Shown piece by piece: positions 1 to 7,038 of a stretch of 39,406 nucleotides of DNA. How positions within the stretch are numbered: position 1 is the stretch's first letter; every line of letters starts with the position of its first letter. Source of the stretch: CAZSTA01 sp964609495 [NCBI: uncultured bacterium] (lineage in GTDB: Bacteria > CAZSTA01); contig CAZSTA010000004.1 in the NCBI GenBank assembly GCA_964609495.1, positions 6,391 to 45,796 of the forward strand. Direction: 5' to 3'. The notes under the pieces were generated by a model, which worked only from the letters and a program-made list of their open reading frames with translations, had not been told where the DNA came from and made no database searches. The position numbers and the translations under genes are program-made.

Positions 1-6
1 CATCAT
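1..6 (-). CDS. Start of a second putative RiPP precursor gene (cut by window edge)
   Basis: Only the ATGATG start is inside the window. It is preceded on the minus strand by AAAGGAGGGAAGCA, almost the same Shine-Dalgarno and spacing as upstream of the ORF at 69-194. Bases 1-41 match 189-229 at 36 of 41 positions, so this start appears to be a duplicate of the upstream precursor start. The reading frame beyond the ATG cannot be seen. Calling it a second precursor is an inference from the duplicated leader DNA. Confidence 0.45.
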
Positions 7-41
7 TGCTTCCCTCCTTTCTGCTTGGTATTTAATCTAAA
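1..41. repeat. Direct repeat, copy 1 (precursor leader DNA)
   Basis: Matches 189-229 at 36 of 41 positions in the same orientation. The unit spans the ribosome-binding site and ATGATG start of the small peptide gene. It suggests tandem duplication of the precursor gene. Confidence 0.8.
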
Positions 42-73
42 CGCTCATATTGGATTCTGCGTGCTTAGCTAAA
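42..73. repeat. 32-bp exact inverted repeat, left arm
   Basis: Exact reverse complement of 1851-1882. This arm covers the stop codon and the immediate 3' flank of the precursor ORF. The two arms enclose the precursor, radical SAM and PqqD-like genes. Identity stops sharply on both sides. Confidence 0.85.
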
Positions 74-194
74 TAGGAGTGCCAATAAACATCACTGCCT
101 CTTTGATCATCAGTTTGACCTGTTTCAACTGCGGTTTGCGATATGGCTGCCTGGTTGTCTTCCTTTCCACTCTCTTCTTCTCTTTCTTCATCAT
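69..194 (-). CDS. Putative RiPP precursor peptide, 41 aa, YxxPxL leader
   Basis: A 41-codon ORF whose ATG overlaps the stop of the radical SAM gene as ATGA, with AAAGGAGGAAAGCA just upstream; it ends in TAG. The N-terminal half is very basic (MMKKEKKRVERK). It then carries RQPYRKPQL, which fits the Y-x2-P-x-L recognition motif of leaders bound by PqqD-like RRE domains in lasso peptides and related RiPPs. The segment after the motif is short and ends in EAVMFIGTPI. The ORF is preceded in the same operon by a PqqD-like protein and a radical SAM/SPASM enzyme, the normal partners of such a precursor. The leader motif, translational coupling and duplicated start site together make it a likely substrate. 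Core boundaries and the modification are unknown. It contains no Cys, so thioether (sactipeptide) chemistry is unlikely. Confidence 0.72.
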   Translation of the reverse strand: MMKKEKKRVERKTTRQPYRKPQLKQVKLMIKEAVMFIGTPI

Positions 195-229
195 TGCTTT
201 CCTCCTTTCTGCCTGGCGTTTAATCCAAA
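189..229. repeat. Direct repeat, copy 2 (precursor leader DNA)
   Basis: Partner of 1-41. In this copy the unit also encodes the last residues of the radical SAM protein (LNARQKGGKQ) before the ATGA overlap. Confidence 0.8.
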
Positions 230-1297
230 AGCCTCTGCCCTAGCGTGGGCGATCTGGCAGAGGTAATTCACCAGTGCCTCTTGGTCGCCGGTTTCCATCC
301 ACGCCCAGCCGGGGCACTGACTGCACAGTGAGATCAACTCACAGCTCTTGCAGGGCGTCTCCCGTGACCACTTCTGCGCCCGCACGCGGGCTATGAACTC
401 GTGCCATCCCTCGCGGAACCTCCCCTGACGCAAGTTATAACTGGAGACACGGGACATCATACAGGCGCTCAACTGTCCGTAAGGATCAATGTGGAAGGTT
501 CTTAACCCCGCGCCGCACTGGTAGAGGTATTCAGGGTGGGGAGGCGATCCCCGGAATTTATCGCAGAACTCGCGCCAACTCTTCATCCGCTTCTCGTCTG
601 CCAGATCCAGTGCTACTACCTCCTCAGGGGGAATTCTGAACTTCGCCGGCTTCTGGTCACCATCCAGTCGCACATTCAACACGGGATCGAAGCGGAAGCC
701 CACGTCCAACCCCTCGGCATAAGCTTCCATATCCCAGACCTCATGCTTGTTCAGCGTCATGATCACACTCTTTAGCTTGAGGGAGAGTTTGCGCTCCATC
801 AGCAACTCGATCCCCCTTATGCACCGCTCGTAGGAGCCAGGAACGCCGGTGACCCGCTCGTAGGTCTCCTGGGTGCGACCATAGAGGGTAATCTCCACGG
901 CGAACGGGCGCCACTCAGCCAGGTGGTCGGCGATGCGGGGGGTGATGGTGGTGCCGTTAGTGAATATGGTAATCAGCAACCCTTTCTTCTTGGCATAGGT
1001 GTAGATATCGAGAAAATCAGGACGGATAAAGGGATCACCGCCGGTGAGCAGCAGCCATAGGCAACCTTCGTCCACGATCTGATCCAGAAGATCGCACAGT
1101 TCCTGATAACTCAGTTCCCTTTCCCTCGCATCCCGGTCATCAGCAGGCAGATTGATGTAGCAATGGGCACAGTGCAGGTTACAGCGAGCAGTGACCTCGA
1201 TGCTACCGGTGATGGGGATGCGCTGACTGGCTACCTTGTCATGCAGACTCTTGCTGAACTCACCGTAGCTGGTAATAGGAATATACGGACATTCCAT
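191..1297 (-). CDS. Radical SAM/SPASM peptide-modifying enzyme
   Basis: 368 aa. The radical SAM core carries CxxxCxxC at Cys39/43/46 (CNLHCAHC), which binds the [4Fe-4S]-SAM cluster, followed by a TGGDP segment near 85-89. The C-terminal third is a SPASM domain with Cys261, 279, 316, 319, 325, 328 and 347 for auxiliary Fe-S clusters. It lacks its own RRE domain; the PqqD-like protein encoded immediately upstream, 1 bp away, would supply leader binding. The stop overlaps the putative precursor start as ATGA. Within the family, SPASM enzymes next to PqqD-like proteins usually modify ribosomal peptides (PqqE type) by C-C, C-O or C-S cross-links or other radical steps. The actual reaction here is not predictable. 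The gene is visibly richer in G+C than its neighbours, hinting at transfer. Confidence 0.9.
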   Translation of the reverse strand: MECPYIPITSYGEFSKSLHDKVASQRIPITGSIEVTARCNLHCAHCYINLPADDRDARERELSYQELCDLLDQIVDEGCLWLLLTGGDPFIRPDFLDIYTYAKKKGLLITIFTNGTTITPRIADHLAEWRPFAVEITLYGRTQETYERVTGVPGSYERCIRGIELLMERKLSLKLKSVIMTLNKHEVWDMEAYAEGLDVGFRFDPVLNVRLDGDQKPAKFRIPPEEVVALDLADEKRMKSWREFCDKFRGSPPHPEYLYQCGAGLRTFHIDPYGQLSACMMSRVSSYNLRQGRFREGWHEFIARVRAQKWSRETPCKSCELISLCSQCPGWAWMETGDQEALVNYLCQIAHARAEAFGLNARQKGGKQ

Positions 1298-1298
1298 C

Positions 1299-1604
1299 TT
1301 AAACCTCCTTTACAGCACCAATTTCCTCCAACTGCTGAAGAAACTTTATAAGATCCACTTCCGCCTCCTCTGGGCTCACCTCAAACTCCCCAACGATTGC
1401 CTCTCTTATTTCCTCCACTCGTTTTTCGCCGTCGATAAGTTCCCAAATGCGACTAGCAACTTCGTCCATAGTATATATACTTTCGACATCTCCAACTTTC
1501 TGTCGAATCGGAACCAGAATGAATTCGTCAGCAATCTTTCTCGAGACGATGGATGGATCCTTGGCGAAGCGTTTCTCAAGATAATCGGTACTCTTTATCT
1601 TCAT
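1299..1604 (-). CDS. PqqD-like RiPP leader-binding (RRE) protein
   Basis: 101 aa from the ATG at 1604, chosen because AGGAGGG lies 5 nt upstream. An in-frame extension to 1655 lacks such a site. The sequence follows the PqqD pattern: an N-terminal strand region (residues about 10-45), then ASRIWELIDGEKRVEEI (about 50-66) and a C-terminal helix with FLQQLEEIGAV. PqqD-type proteins form a winged-helix RRE that holds the precursor leader and hands it to the radical SAM enzyme. The gene is 1 bp from the radical SAM gene and clearly cotranscribed. The candidate ligand is the YxxPxL peptide encoded at 69-194. Confidence 0.85.
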   Translation of the reverse strand: MKIKSTDYLEKRFAKDPSIVSRKIADEFILVPIRQKVGDVESIYTMDEVASRIWELIDGEKRVEEIREAIVGEFEVSPEEAEVDLIKFLQQLEEIGAVKEV

Positions 1605-1696
1605 ATTCCCTCCTGTTCTGATGTTGTATAGCTTAAAGCAACCAAAGTCCTTCATTTATGTGCAATTCTTTCTACTTTTTCTTTGATTAATTGAGT

Positions 1697-1731
1697 CGCT
1701 CATATTCGCATAAGGTGCGCTATAATGAGCG
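1697..1731. promoter_or_regulatory. Inverted repeat upstream of the PqqD-like gene
   Basis: CGCTCAT (1697-1703) and ATGAGCG (1725-1731) form a dyad with 21 bp between the arms, about 95-130 bp upstream of the PqqD-like ATG. CGCTCATATT is shared with the outer end of the 32-bp inverted repeat. It may be an operator or repeat debris. No convincing promoter is seen here, so the RiPP genes probably depend on read-through from the promoter at 3163-3191 or on an unrecognised promoter. Confidence 0.3.
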
Positions 1732-1744
1732 AAAGAAGTAATTT

Positions 1745-1831
1745 CCTCCCTCACCCTATCCCTCTCCCACTAGGGGAGAGGGTTAGGGCTACTCTCTCTA
1801 TTCCCCCCTCCTCGATGGGAGGAGGAAGGGT
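1745..1831. repeat. Palindromic G/C-run repeat, copy A
   Basis: CCCTCTCCC-N-GGGAGAGGG and CCTCC-N-GGAGG hairpins are enclosed by outer arms TCACCCT and AGGGTGA. Related copies lie at 18403-18513 and 22126-22387. This copy fills the gap between the nucleotidyltransferase and PqqD-like genes. It has no coding capacity and probably spreads as a non-autonomous intergenic repeat. Confidence 0.8.
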
Positions 1832-1850
1832 GATTGCGAAATAAAGACAC

Positions 1851-1882
1851 TTTAGCTAAGCACGCAGAATCCAATATGAGCG
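1851..1882. repeat. 32-bp exact inverted repeat, right arm
   Basis: Exact reverse complement of 42-73, located between palindromic repeat copy A and the 3' end of the nucleotidyltransferase gene. No coding frame continues through it. Confidence 0.85.
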
Positions 1883-1915
1883 AAAATCTTAGCTTTGTGA
1901 TCTATTTAGTCTCTC

Positions 1916-3064
1916 TTAATCCAGTCTTTTACTTAGAGATAGGGCGGCTTTTCCTCTGCTAATTAACAACTTAACTGGACGGAGAAGGTAATAGAGAGGG
2001 AGAAGAAAAGGATGTTTGATATTATAACATTTAATCATATAATCTCGGTAGGGGAAGATTCTAATCAATAAAATTTTGATCTTTGTCATTAATTTCCCAT
2101 CAAATATCGATCTTGAAGATATATCTAACCCGAATTCAGCTCTTATATAATAGAACATAGCTCTCCACCAATTTAACTTAGTAGAGCCGAATTCATCAAA
2201 AACACGAGGGGGGATAGGGGTATAAAATAGTTCTGTCAATTGCTTAAAAGTTCTTATCACCGGTATTATTATTATCAATTTTAATCCCTTGGCTCTATTT
2301 ATTAACTTATCCCAATCTAGGTTATCTTCATAGTAACGTATAACTTGATCTATATCATAGAACCAAAGTAAATAGTTAGATGATGGGTGGTTTACGGCAA
2401 GATGATAGCAAAGATAAATAATCAAATCTTCGGGACACAGGATTAACGTGGAGACATCGGAAATCTCCACCTCTATAGCATTCTCCCAAAATTGGTCGAT
2501 AGGATCGGTCTCTACATAGTACGAATAATCGGAGAGATTCCAATGAATCTCTAGTTTTAAATGAGGACTATCCTGTTTTATAAATGGCAGCTCCTTTCCA
2601 AAGGTCTCATTATATTCCTGGCAAAGTTCATAATCATGAATCATACAGGCATATCCTAGCTCAGTCAACACCTTCTTTACTTCGAATAAATCCTCTCTCT
2701 TAACTAGGAGATCGACATCACACATCGGTCTCAGTGCAATATTTTTATAAACTATCTCCGCTAAGGCAGCGCCTTTAAGGACGATCACTTCTATCCCTTT
2801 CTGCTTAAAAGCGCGAAGAATCTTGCCAAGCTCATAATACATCACGATATTGGAAGCCATATTACTATAATAAGATTGCCTAAGCTTCTCTATGACCCAG
2901 GGAGGGATGGTATCTATTCTACCATTTTTTCTCAACTTATTATAGATAAGGGGAGAGATACCTTCCCTTCCAGCCTGCTCTAAAAATAATTGCCAATCAA
3001 CATCAGGAGCAGAGTCGAGATTATTATTCAAAAGAGATAAGAGAACAGCATCGACATTAGACAT
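1916..3064 (-). CDS. PF14907-type nucleotidyltransferase (RiPP-cluster type)
   Basis: 382 aa from the ATG at 3064, with AGGTG upstream; a TTG at 3088 would add 8 residues. The sequence fits the 'uncharacterised nucleotidyltransferase' family: KGAALAEIVY near 97-106, then RPMCDVDLLV near 112-121 with the DxD metal-binding pair (Asp116, Asp118). The remainder is helical with no transmembrane segment obvious. Members of this family recur in lasso-peptide and other PqqD-containing clusters, where they are thought to transfer a nucleotide or phosphoryl group, though their chemistry is poorly known. A consensus promoter lies about 100 bp upstream. The PqqD-like and radical SAM genes follow on the same strand after a 311-bp gap holding repeats. 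Joint function is inferred from this order. Confidence 0.75.
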   Translation of the reverse strand: MSNVDAVLLSLLNNNLDSAPDVDWQLFLEQAGREGISPLIYNKLRKNGRIDTIPPWVIEKLRQSYYSNMASNIVMYYELGKILRAFKQKGIEVIVLKGAALAEIVYKNIALRPMCDVDLLVKREDLFEVKKVLTELGYACMIHDYELCQEYNETFGKELPFIKQDSPHLKLEIHWNLSDYSYYVETDPIDQFWENAIEVEISDVSTLILCPEDLIIYLCYHLAVNHPSSNYLLWFYDIDQVIRYYEDNLDWDKLINRAKGLKLIIIIPVIRTFKQLTELFYTPIPPRVFDEFGSTKLNWWRAMFYYIRAEFGLDISSRSIFDGKLMTKIKILLIRIFPYRDYMIKCYNIKHPFLLPLYYLLRPVKLLISRGKAALSLSKRLD

Positions 3065-3162
3065 TAGATCGCACCTAGATATTGTCAAATTATCTGATGA
3101 CTCTTCACGACCGAAGGACAGAAGATTCTTGGGAACACCGAACTTTACCCTTCCTTGGTCAT

Positions 3163-3191
3163 ATTATAGCTTAAGATTAAATAATTGTCAA
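3163..3191 (-). promoter_or_regulatory. Consensus sigma70-type promoter of the nucleotidyltransferase/RiPP genes
   Basis: On the minus strand TTGACA (3191-3186), 17-bp spacer, TATAAT (3168-3163). All 12 hexamer bases match consensus. The flank upstream of the -35 is very AT-rich, like an UP element. Predicted start near 3156 gives a leader of about 90 nt before the ATG at 3064. Confidence 0.85.
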
Positions 3192-3409
3192 TTAATTGAT
3201 AATAATTATTAATCAAATAATTGTCATACCGCAAAATTCCCTCTCTGACTAATGATCTTTGACAAATTGGAAGTTAGGGGATGAGATATTATGCCCCCGC
3301 TTCTACTTACACCTCTGAAACTATTTCCCATCTTATTATATCATAAATTTTAATGATTTGGAAAAGATGATAAAGTTGTTTCTCTAATCATCTCCTCCAG
3401 ATAAAGATA
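3192..3409. other. Intergenic region between ABC-F and nucleotidyltransferase genes
   Basis: Non-coding. The part nearest the promoter is an AT-rich imperfect palindrome around 3193-3216 (TTGATAATAATTATTAATCAA). I saw no clear terminator for the ABC-F gene and no small ORF with a ribosome-binding site. Confidence 0.5.
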
Positions 3410-5281
3410 TTATGATCGCAGGGTATCCAATTCCCTCTTCAATTCCCAAAATCTCTTATTCAACTCTTGGGCTTCCTCACTTTCCTCAGCTAAATTCATC
3501 TCTCCTAGCTTATAATTGAGAAGAGCGATCTGATGCTCTAGAAGTTTCAAACGTTTCTCCTTCTCATCTATTGCCTCGCCTATATGCTCCCACTTGCTAT
3601 AGCTTTGAAGACGTGCTCTGTCCTTTTTCTTCTCCTCGTAGTAACTATATCCACCCGGATAGCAGATCGCCTTTCCGTCCCATAACTCGATTATCCTGTC
3701 TGTTATCTTATTCAGAAGATATCTATCGTGAGAGACCAATAGGATCGTCCCTGGGAACTCAGCCAGTGCCTCCTCTAATATCTGGAGGGATGATATATCA
3801 AGGTGATTCGCTGGCTCATCTAAAACTAAGAGATTAGCCTCGGATATTACTAGCTTGGCTAAGATCATCCTCGATTTCTCTCCCCCGCTTAAGTCTTTCA
3901 CCTTCTTAGCGAAGATCTCCTTCTCCGAAAAGAGGAATCTTGAGAGAAGATAGTGGATCTCATTCTTCGTCATATCCTTCTCCGATCTTATCTCGTCGTA
4001 GAGATTATTCTCATAGTTCAATCCCGCTAGCTTCTGATCGCAGTAGCTTATCGTCAGGTTGTTTCCCAAGATCACCTCCCCGGAATCGAATGGTTCATTT
4101 CCCAGGATTATGTTAAGCAAAGTAGTTTTCCCAGTGCCATTAGCTCCTACCAATCCTACCTTCTCCCCCCAACGGATGGTGAAATTCACATCCTCGAAGA
4201 GGAGCTTATCCTCGAAACTCTTGGCTAGATCACGAACCTCGATCACTCTCTCTCCGCTTCTTCCTTTAAGCTCGATATCAAGTTTGATGCTATCAGCTCG
4301 GCGGGAACTCTTTCCCAGATCTTTTTTGAGTCGTTCAAGTCTCCTCGCGGCTGTTCTCGCTTTTCTCGCCAGCTTCGCCGCTTTCCTTCCATAGAAATCA
4401 CTTCCGCTTTTAGGTCCATTTTGGATCTTCTGAGATCTTCCCTTGATCTCTCTTACTATATCATCTAGTCGCTCTATCTCAGCCCTTTTTCTATCATAAG
4501 CTTGTTGAGCTTGACGGAAGCGAAGCTCTTTTTCCCGAACATAATAACTATAGTTTCCGGCATAGTTAGAGAGCTTGCCAAATTCTAACTCCACTACTCG
4601 ATCAACCAATTTATCCAGGAAATAGCGGTCATGGGAGACTATGACCATTGCTCCCTTGAAGTTCTGGAGAAAATCCTCAAGCCATTCCGTCATATTGATA
4701 TCAAGATGATTAGTAGGCTCATCGAGGAGAAGAAGTTCAGGATCAGTGAGGAGAACCTTGGCTAACTCGATTCTAGTTCGTTCTCCCCCACTAAAGGAAT
4801 CCACCGGGCGATCGTAAACTTCGGGTTCGAAACCAAGACCACTCATAATCTTATCTATCTTACTTTCGTAGGTGTAGCCGCCTTTATGCTCAAAGGCGGC
4901 TTGCCACTCCCCATACTCCTTGAGTATCCTCTCCAGATCCTCGTTATTCTTCTCGCTCATCTTTTTCTCCAGCGTCCTCATCCTCTCGCTCATCTCGATT
5001 AGGGGTTGAAATACAGTCATTATCTCTTGATATAAGCTGATCTCGGAGAGAAGAGATGGCTCCTGCCTAAGATATCCCAAGCGCAAATTCTCACGAGGGG
5101 ATACTTGTCCTTTATCCGGCTTCTCCAAACCCGCGATGATCTCGAGCAAAGTGGTCTTACCACTGCCATTTCTACCGATAAGACCGATTCTCTCCCGATC
5201 ATTTATCGCCAAGGTTACCTCCCTGAAGACCTCAAAAGCTCCGTAGGATTTCGTTACGTTATCCACGCTCGCTATTATCAA
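3410..5281 (-). CDS. ABC-F family ATPase (ribosome-associated, Uup/YdiF-like)
   Basis: 623 aa with two ABC cassettes and no transmembrane segments. Cassette 1 has Walker A GRNGSGKTT (36-44), signature SGGERTRIELA and LLDEPTNHLD. Cassette 2 has Walker A GANGTGKTT (about 378), signature SGGEKSRMILA and VLDEPANHLD. Between them lies a basic helical linker rich in Arg/Lys, as in ABC-F proteins that reach into the ribosomal E site. The C-terminus (about 540-623) is a coiled coil as in Uup. ABC-F proteins modulate translation or protect ribosomes from antibiotics; which applies cannot be told. Start is TTG with GGTGA 5 nt upstream. A terminator-like hairpin ends only 26 bp before the start, which allows control by attenuation. 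Confidence 0.93.
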   Translation of the reverse strand: MIIASVDNVTKSYGAFEVFREVTLAINDRERIGLIGRNGSGKTTLLEIIAGLEKPDKGQVSPRENLRLGYLRQEPSLLSEISLYQEIMTVFQPLIEMSERMRTLEKKMSEKNNEDLERILKEYGEWQAAFEHKGGYTYESKIDKIMSGLGFEPEVYDRPVDSFSGGERTRIELAKVLLTDPELLLLDEPTNHLDINMTEWLEDFLQNFKGAMVIVSHDRYFLDKLVDRVVELEFGKLSNYAGNYSYYVREKELRFRQAQQAYDRKRAEIERLDDIVREIKGRSQKIQNGPKSGSDFYGRKAAKLARKARTAARRLERLKKDLGKSSRRADSIKLDIELKGRSGERVIEVRDLAKSFEDKLLFEDVNFTIRWGEKVGLVGANGTGKTTLLNIILGNEPFDSGEVILGNNLTISYCDQKLAGLNYENNLYDEIRSEKDMTKNEIHYLLSRFLFSEKEIFAKKVKDLSGGEKSRMILAKLVISEANLLVLDEPANHLDISSLQILEEALAEFPGTILLVSHDRYLLNKITDRIIELWDGKAICYPGGYSYYEEKKKDRARLQSYSKWEHIGEAIDEKEKRLKLLEHQIALLNYKLGEMNLAEESEEAQELNKRFWELKRELDTLRS

Positions 5282-5307
5282 TCATATCACCATCCTTATA
5301 TATAAAG

Positions 5308-5337
5308 AAAACCGCGAGCAATCGACACTCGCGGTTT
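5308..5337 (-). terminator. Rho-independent terminator or attenuator before the ABC-F gene
   Basis: A perfect 10-bp stem AAACCGCGAG/CTCGCGGTTT with a short loop, followed on the minus strand by TCTTTATAT. It lies about 260 nt after the dnaB stop and 26 nt before the ABC-F start. It could end the ribosomal-protein/dnaB operon or act as a leader attenuator of the ABC-F gene. Confidence 0.75.
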
Positions 5338-5599
5338 CTCAATAATCATAGTTCTATTTAATATAAGATCACATCTTCTCTGTTTAGACCCACCTAGGAC
5401 ATATAAAGAAACAAGCGAATATCCATTGCGCTTAATTTCACCGCTATCTGTTCTTTATTGTCCTCATTTGAGCCTAATTTACAAAACCCACCAAAATCGA
5501 GAAGGTTTTTGAGGGACGCCTTTCCTCGCCCTGTTAAATGATTAGATCTACCCTCCCAACGAGCAGTTCTAATTGGAGATTTACTTGAAGAATTCTCCC
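5338..5599. other. Intergenic leader between dnaB and the ABC-F gene
   Basis: About 260 bp without a convincing ORF. On the minus strand a weak TATGAT lies just upstream of the terminator hairpin, without a good -35. No leader peptide with a clear ribosome-binding site was recognised. Confidence 0.4.
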
Positions 5600-7036
5600 C
5601 TAACCTACATAATTTATATTTTTTTCCAATGGTGCGAATCTGGTATATTCTTCTAAAAAAGCTAATTCAACAGTTCCAATTGGCCCATTCCTCTGCTTTC
5701 CAATTATGATCTCAGCCACATTACTCTTCTCTTCCTCTATCTCGTCTTCATCCTCTTCTTCTCTGCCAAACCTCCATTTAGCTTTGTGTTTTCTCCGATA
5801 ATAACCTTCGCGGTAAATGAAGAGTACCAGATCAGCATCTTGCTCTATAGCTCCTGACTCGCGAAGATCGGAGAGGATCGGACGCTTGTCCATCCTCTGT
5901 TCTACTGCCCGAGATAGCTGAGAGGTAGCGATGAGAGGAACGTTCAACTCTCTGGACAATTCCTTCAAGGATCTGGAGATCTCCGATATCTCCTGCTGAC
6001 GATTCTCGATCCTCCTGTTTCTACTGCCTTGCATAAGCTGGATATAATCAACTATTATGAGACCCATATCCTGCTTAGATTTTAACCTTCTAGCCCTAGC
6101 TCGAAGCTCATGAATGTTGATCCCTGGCGTATCATCAATGAAGATGGGAGAGCTGGATATCTTTCCTGCCATATTGATCAGATTGGGCCAATCATTTTGC
6201 GAGAGATATCCGGAGCGCAATTTGTGGGAGTTTACTCGTGCTTCAGAACATAGCATCCTTAAGACCAGTTGAGTGCGAGAGGTCTCCAAACTGAAGATCG
6301 CCACTGGGATATTGTGATTAATCGCGACATTAGTGGCTATATTCAAACAAAGACTCGTTTTACCCATTCCCGGTCTAGCTGCCACGATGATCAGATCCGA
6401 AGGTTGAAGACCGGTCGTCATAGTATCGAGATCAGTAAAGCCTGTTGGCAGTCCAGTTATAAATTCTTTCCTCTCGTATAGGTTCTCTACATAGTCGAAA
6501 CTATCCGACATTATTTCCTTGGTGGAATAGAAGTGCTTGATATTATCTCTTTGGGAGATGTTAAATATGAGTTGTTCCGCCTTATCAAGGATATCGCTCA
6601 GCTTCATCTCAGTCTCAAAGCCCAATTGGGCTACCTGCGTAGCGGCGCTTATCAGATTCCTCAAGCATGCTTTCTCATATACTATCCGAGCGTAATACTC
6701 GATATTGGCGACAGTGGGAACGCTTACTGCCAAACTCGATAGATAGCTCATCCCTCCCACCTTTTCTAGTTGCCCCTTATTGTGTAGCTTATCAGCTACA
6801 GTAACGATATCCGCTGGCTCACTGTTCTCGATCAGCTCCGCTATAGCCGCAAAGATGAAGCCATGACTTTCCCGATAGAAGCTCTCAGGAGTCAATATAT
6901 CCATAGCTAAGATAGCCGCATCTCTATTTTGAAGCATACCGCCTATAACCGATTGTTCGGCCTCGATATTCTGGGGCGGAACATTCTCTATAGGTACCAC
7001 AGATGGATCTATCAAATCGCCAATCTCCCAGGGCAA
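5600..7036 (-). CDS. dnaB: Replicative DNA helicase DnaB
   Basis: 478 aa, usual length. The N-terminal primase-interacting domain starts at PPQNIEAEQSVIGGML (20-35). The RecA-like C-terminal domain has Walker A ARPGMGKTS (220-228) and the DnaB hallmarks SLETS, GLIIVDYIQLM and SDLRESGAIEQDADLV. It unwinds DNA at the replication fork as a hexamer. Start is TTG with GAGGGAG a few nt upstream; it follows rplI by 2 bp, the common rplI-dnaB arrangement. An acidic insertion (EEEDEDEIEEEKSN) lies near residue 428. No intein seen. Confidence 0.97.
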   Translation of the reverse strand: MPWEIGDLIDPSVVPIENVPPQNIEAEQSVIGGMLQNRDAAILAMDILTPESFYRESHGFIFAAIAELIENSEPADIVTVADKLHNKGQLEKVGGMSYLSSLAVSVPTVANIEYYARIVYEKACLRNLISAATQVAQLGFETEMKLSDILDKAEQLIFNISQRDNIKHFYSTKEIMSDSFDYVENLYERKEFITGLPTGFTDLDTMTTGLQPSDLIIVAARPGMGKTSLCLNIATNVAINHNIPVAIFSLETSRTQLVLRMLCSEARVNSHKLRSGYLSQNDWPNLINMAGKISSSPIFIDDTPGINIHELRARARRLKSKQDMGLIIVDYIQLMQGSRNRRIENRQQEISEISRSLKELSRELNVPLIATSQLSRAVEQRMDKRPILSDLRESGAIEQDADLVLFIYREGYYRRKHKAKWRFGREEEDEDEIEEEKSNVAEIIIGKQRNGPIGTVELAFLEEYTRFAPLEKNINYVG

Positions 7037-7038
7037 AT

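Noticed and set aside
1851-1882. Right inverted-repeat arm as the remnant of a second precursor gene
   Set aside because: Only the 3' flank and the stop-codon bases are shared; no related coding sequence lies upstream of the arm on either strand.
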